Made by a program: the position numbers and the translations under genes. From an uncultured Bacteroidales bacterium (GTDB lineage: Bacteria > Bacteroidota > Bacteroidia > Bacteroidales > Paludibacteraceae), in contig CAMHQP010000004.1 in NCBI GenBank assembly GCA_946187555.1, positions 1-59,350 of the forward strand: 59,350 nucleotides of DNA, read 5' to 3'. Position 1 is the first letter of the stretch. Every line of letters starts with the position of its first letter. Below the pieces are notes generated by a model. That model ran no database searches. It saw nothing but the letters and a program-made list of their open reading frames with translations, and was not told where the DNA came from. Positions 56,301 through 59,350 of the stretch are shown piece after piece.

Positions 56301-59300
56301 CTACTGCATATACAGCTTGTGCAGGAATGTCATGGGACTTACCCTGGCCTTTCTTGATGGTACGTTTGCGGTAGTCGCCTACGCCGTAGGACTCCAACAG
56401 ATCCTCGTTGGAGAGCAGACCTTCGTAAACGGAAACCTGTACTTCTGCATCGCCTTTACCGGCATTCTTGGACATTACCCAAAGGCGCTTGTTATACAAG
56501 GTCTTGTCTTTCTTGATATCCTGCGTTTTGAGTTTGTACCACATATCCGTATTCGGCGACTGTGCGTAACGTTTGCCCAGCGTGATAGGAATAGCAGCCT
56601 GACGGGTGTTACCGCCATAAGCCTGATCCATACCGGAACGGAAGCGGAACTTACCGGAAGCGGCTGTACCTGCAGGTATTTTAATCCGAACAAGGATGGA
56701 GTCATACTTGTTGATTGCCTGCATGAACAGCTTATAATCCAGCGTATGCGTGTACGATGTACCGGCAGCTACGTGAAGGGTCTGGCTGAGCATCTTCTCC
56801 GCAATCGGGAAACCGAAGGCAGCCTCGATAGTTACATCGCAAGCGGCAGCATCGTTATTCTCAATATGGATAATCGGAGTCTGCGGGTCAGTCTGGTTCA
56901 CCGTGCGTACGCGCGCTACTTCCTCTTTAGTTACTATATACCAAGCCTCGGCCGAGTTTTGCTCCGTGAAGTTCGGTGTATCGAGCAACAGCGTATCGAG
57001 TTTGCTTGCGCCTGTGATAGGCGTGAAAGTACCTGCGTCCACACGCTCTGCACTGATGTGCAGCGCCGTCGAACCTTGCAGGTTGATATAGATAATGCTG
57101 TCCTCCGGAGCCAACCACATAATGCTATGCGGGTGGAAGATCGTCTTTGGCTCGTGAGCCGCCAAAGTGAAGTTCTGCACAGACGGCGCATCTTCATCCG
57201 GACAACCCAGCGTCAACTGACCTGCACCGGTGCATGCTGCGTCGGACTTGTTCTCAATCTTCACATTCAAGTCCTGATTGTTTCCGATTTGCCTCAAATC
57301 CACTTTGTACCACAGGTTCTCATTCGCCTTCTGGTTATTACCGGATGTCCAGTTAAACGGAATAGCGGACGAGCAACTCGTACCCTCAGCCTCTTCATTC
57401 AGACGAATCTGCATAGAGATCTTCTGGGTCGAACGTACCTTGAGATAAACGGTATCCTTCTTGATGTTCGAGAACATGTTACTCGACAGCGTTTTGCTGT
57501 ACGAACCGTTCGCTTCAATAGTCAGCGAGCGTTTCTGGTTCTCAATGCTATCCGGGCACTCGAGCGAGAGCTCTGCTGTGATCTTAGCAGCAGCCGTGGA
57601 GCTTTCGTTCTGCACGAAGATTGTCGGGAACTTAGCTGCTTTCTCGCGAGCCACTTTCATATCAATCAGGAACCACATCGTGGTATCAGCACTCAGCGTG
57701 TCTCCTTCTGCCCAGTTGAATATCTTAGCTTTCTCACAGATGGTATCCACTACCGCCTGCTTCTTGGCGTCTGTGAGCTCTACCCAGAACTTAACTTCCT
57801 GGTTAGTCTCCAAACCGATGTAAACGGTGTCGCTCATCATCGCGTAGGTGGAATAAGCCAAACGCGTATGAGCGGTGTCACCTACTTCGATCGAACGGGT
57901 GATCTCTTGTACATCGATATACGGGCAGGAGAATGCGAGCGAAGCCTTAAGGGTAGCCTTGCCGGCACCCTGGTTCTCTACATAGACCTGCAGGTCTTTC
58001 GTGTCTTTTTTTGCCTCTGTCAAACCGATGGCATACCACTGGGTCGTAAGTGCATCCTGACGGTGACCTTCCTCCCAGTTGAAGTCGATATTGGTCTTAC
58101 AAGCCTTACCCTCACGGATATGTTTGAAACGGCTGATCAACCACATGTCTTGGTTCGGAGTCATCTTTACATAGATGTAATCGGCTTCCAAACCGATCAA
58201 GGTGTTCTTCGCCAGAACCTCAACCGCCTCTTCTTCCGGTGCCAGAACAAGCGTATTACCTTGTGCTACATAAGCCGCTACCTCGAACGCCATCTTACGG
58301 TCAATCGAACCGTCCACTACACCCTTGTTGCGGAACGTGAACTCCGGCTCATATTTCTTGAACGCGTTCATCTTCTTCACATCGTACTTGAAGTAGTACG
58401 TCGTACCTGCCAACAACAGCGTTGTGTCTCTCTTGTACATCATCGTATCGGTAGCGATCCTCTCTGTAGGCAGCACTTTCTCCGTGTAGTAAGTACCCGC
58501 CGTATCGGCCGGCATAACCGGCTGTGCGGGACGCTCAGCATACTCGGCTGTCACCGTAATCGGCTGGTTGTTCTCCAGACTCACGTACAGTTCGTCGTAA
58601 GCCATTCCGCTCAGTGCCGAGTTCGGGATGGTGTCGCGCAAGGTCTGACCTGCTTCCAGTTCAATCGTACGTCTGGTTACACCACTGGACGGACAGTCAA
58701 GCGACTGACCGGCATGGAGGGTTAATTTACTCGTACCGTTGTTGGTTACAACAACGCACACGTCCTTGTCCGTTTTGTTACGCGCAGTGGTGATGTTCAC
58801 CTTGTACCAAACCGGCACACCGGCTGCTTTGGTGATTCCGGTAGACCAGTTGAAGGGCAAAGCATCCGTACAGGTCTCATCGAGATCTTGCGCCTCGAAG
58901 ACACGAGCACTCATCTTCACTTCTCTGTCCGAAGTCAGCGTCAGATAAATCTCCTTTTGCTGGAGACGTATCAACATCGTAGCGTTAGCAGACCATACGC
59001 GCTGCTGTTTCGGATGGATAGTGAACGTTTTCTCGTCCGTCTGTCCGGCTACGGTTGCCTTCAATCTCGTGTTCGCATCGCTGAACGGATCCTTGTTGGC
59101 AAGAAACAGGTTGAGCGCCGGAGTCTCCTCTTCATACAGCGGAGCCAGGTCAACTCGATACCATTTCGTACCAGCCGGATGCGTCATCACGGAATCCCAA
59201 CTAAAGTCAATAGCATTGGCTTTGGTCGAACCGTCATTGTCGCCGATAGCCATCATCGGAATAGCCATCACCAATGCTACAACTAATGTAAGAATTTTCT

Positions 59301-59304
59301 TCAT
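53311..59304 (-). CDS. 1997-aa repetitive secreted/surface protein with C-terminal T9SS type A-like sorting domain
   Basis: Signal peptide; ~9-10 repeats of CxxAxPFNWxxGxxxxAxxxxWYKVDL type; GCDSIVxLxxTI repeats; C-terminus MIRVYTTEGLLHAS...GFYLVELSNESMKTTLRYIVK. Confidence 0.8.
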   Translation of the reverse strand: MKKILTLVVALVMAIPMMAIGDNDGSTKANAIDFSWDSVMTHPAGTKWYRVDLAPLYEEETPALNLFLANKDPFSDANTRLKATVAGQTDEKTFTIHPKQQRVWSANATMLIRLQQKEIYLTLTSDREVKMSARVFEAQDLDETCTDALPFNWSTGITKAAGVPVWYKVNITTARNKTDKDVCVVVTNNGTSKLTLHAGQSLDCPSSGVTRRTIELEAGQTLRDTIPNSALSGMAYDELYVSLENNQPITVTAEYAERPAQPVMPADTAGTYYTEKVLPTERIATDTMMYKRDTTLLLAGTTYYFKYDVKKMNAFKKYEPEFTFRNKGVVDGSIDRKMAFEVAAYVAQGNTLVLAPEEEAVEVLAKNTLIGLEADYIYVKMTPNQDMWLISRFKHIREGKACKTNIDFNWEEGHRQDALTTQWYAIGLTEAKKDTKDLQVYVENQGAGKATLKASLAFSCPYIDVQEITRSIEVGDTAHTRLAYSTYAMMSDTVYIGLETNQEVKFWVELTDAKKQAVVDTICEKAKIFNWAEGDTLSADTTMWFLIDMKVAREKAAKFPTIFVQNESSTAAAKITAELSLECPDSIENQKRSLTIEANGSYSKTLSSNMFSNIKKDTVYLKVRSTQKISMQIRLNEEAEGTSCSSAIPFNWTSGNNQKANENLWYKVDLRQIGNNQDLNVKIENKSDAACTGAGQLTLGCPDEDAPSVQNFTLAAHEPKTIFHPHSIMWLAPEDSIIYINLQGSTALHISAERVDAGTFTPITGASKLDTLLLDTPNFTEQNSAEAWYIVTKEEVARVRTVNQTDPQTPIIHIENNDAAACDVTIEAAFGFPIAEKMLSQTLHVAAGTSYTHTLDYKLFMQAINKYDSILVRIKIPAGTAASGKFRFRSGMDQAYGGNTRQAAIPITLGKRYAQSPNTDMWYKLKTQDIKKDKTLYNKRLWVMSKNAGKGDAEVQVSVYEGLLSNEDLLESYGVGDYRKRTIKKGQGKSHDIPAQAVYAVGDGEFYILVRTTDSLVFETRFDGEYAELSSDSLQSVAKAQSKAKLLVPNVDYELKANQETWFMACIPYLQNNYIYSDSARLIFTVNGATTVEGTFTFQDTMKCKMPVKTRSFNKGTRTDTIPVRELIEKGIKKAGYTFDFTGTAPSFMDSLLHRYITKDSITGYLRLKSSKDLKVKLLLEQKTGMDCGTNPMAFDWEHGNVNAAGTQTWYHVRLDSLLIPDTCDLRLHVDNWSKLAADSIDADLYFDCNDPATKSKGYKLPANGKDSIDIDRDLMDQMKWADLIIDLKSTQATHIWAELIPDSVPEPVRDTIERFVCQNTIYHDSIKNIDHDITAYTAWYDTTRFQDGVMMRDSIVWFKIHPVMMPDTMDAEVLKAQGLTPLLVKGMELFTDSSNHKLTEYYRNLGNTYDTIMHIDTVYWARPIWDDPTNPVWDEYDYTDENPLGSRWYEKTDDADTLLLVIKAAKGAGECGSESRTLYKFSTAAYKTVAKDEYVCAGSIPSVNPKTTTYLVTDTLQRQRYVDTIVTYNALVFPTLYTQADMQAQNAEPIVVNGKAIDVDNSTSALLTWFATDVAADTTLMSVTGITWEVKPASTGAWQALPYTVAIDEVGPLYLRYTITTGCGTTKTSDDFTYSLSPCPVSYGDTTVGTGVGADSYVCDSYTWHGKTYKVSGNYKDTLKNACGNDSIVTLHLTIHNSTSSIDPVEGKNCSSYYWADADTTITTIGTHDYTHKFKTIYGCDSVVTKTITVYKPDTVPVTVPSFVCNVFEWKDSVQGFDTTIIDGGTNTYRHKFINQYGCDSIVDLTVTIKVPYETTLDLKAYYGDRIIMINRNQINAISAEWQLDSLGLEHPEYVEWYYISPAGDTTFLDYGYYYTLESGDPLPVGQYFAKIDLPAVASNPCGAKGQTEVYPVTGSAAAPALVPSLARPGEEVHVINLDPTQETMIRVYTTEGLLHASYKAYGETSYTIKAANDHGFYLVELSNESMKTTLRYIVK

Positions 59305-59350
59305 AGAGTTGAATTTTAGTTAATAAATCTGTTAATTAATTTTGTTTTTG

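Noticed and set aside
56317-58725. 802-aa plus-strand ORF antisense to the large surface protein
   Set aside because: Reverse-frame artefact of codon usage; the opposite strand has signal peptide, repeats and sorting domain.

Overview
This 59.35 kb window looks like a chromosomal segment of a Bacteroidales-type bacterium: Bacteroidetes promoters (TTG/TTTG, ~20 nt spacer, TAnnTTTGC), a SusC/SusD pair, a PorW/SprE-like type IX secretion lipoprotein and the family-level gene content all agree. Main blocks: (i) tRNA Gly-Tyr-Thr cluster and xerC; (ii) a leftward operon of three GH13 amylases and one non-catalytic putative starch-binding protein, running into two deoxynucleoside kinases and xerC; (iii) trmO, tRNA-Phe, DUF4861/SDR pair, ychF, CaCA antiporter, C10 protease; (iv) an eight-gene translationally coupled glycan operon containing a B12-type radical SAM; (v) rpsP, cca, parE, cysS; (vi) SusD/SusC, nagB, glgB, YhcH; (vii) pepO-like M13 peptidase, HIT, greA, miaB, tRNA-Pro; (viii) SprE/PorW, tsaB, an outer-membrane barrel and a 1997-aa repetitive T9SS-type surface protein. 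The two strongest unusual signals are a dispersed family of 7-nt-period tandem arrays found both at gene junctions and inside conserved housekeeping genes (xerC, cca, glgB, miaB, tsaB, sprE, CaCA antiporter), and an 86-nt overlap in which one amylase's C-terminal tail and the next amylase's signal peptide are encoded by the same DNA in two frames. All functional calls are from reading the ORF translations; no database search was possible.
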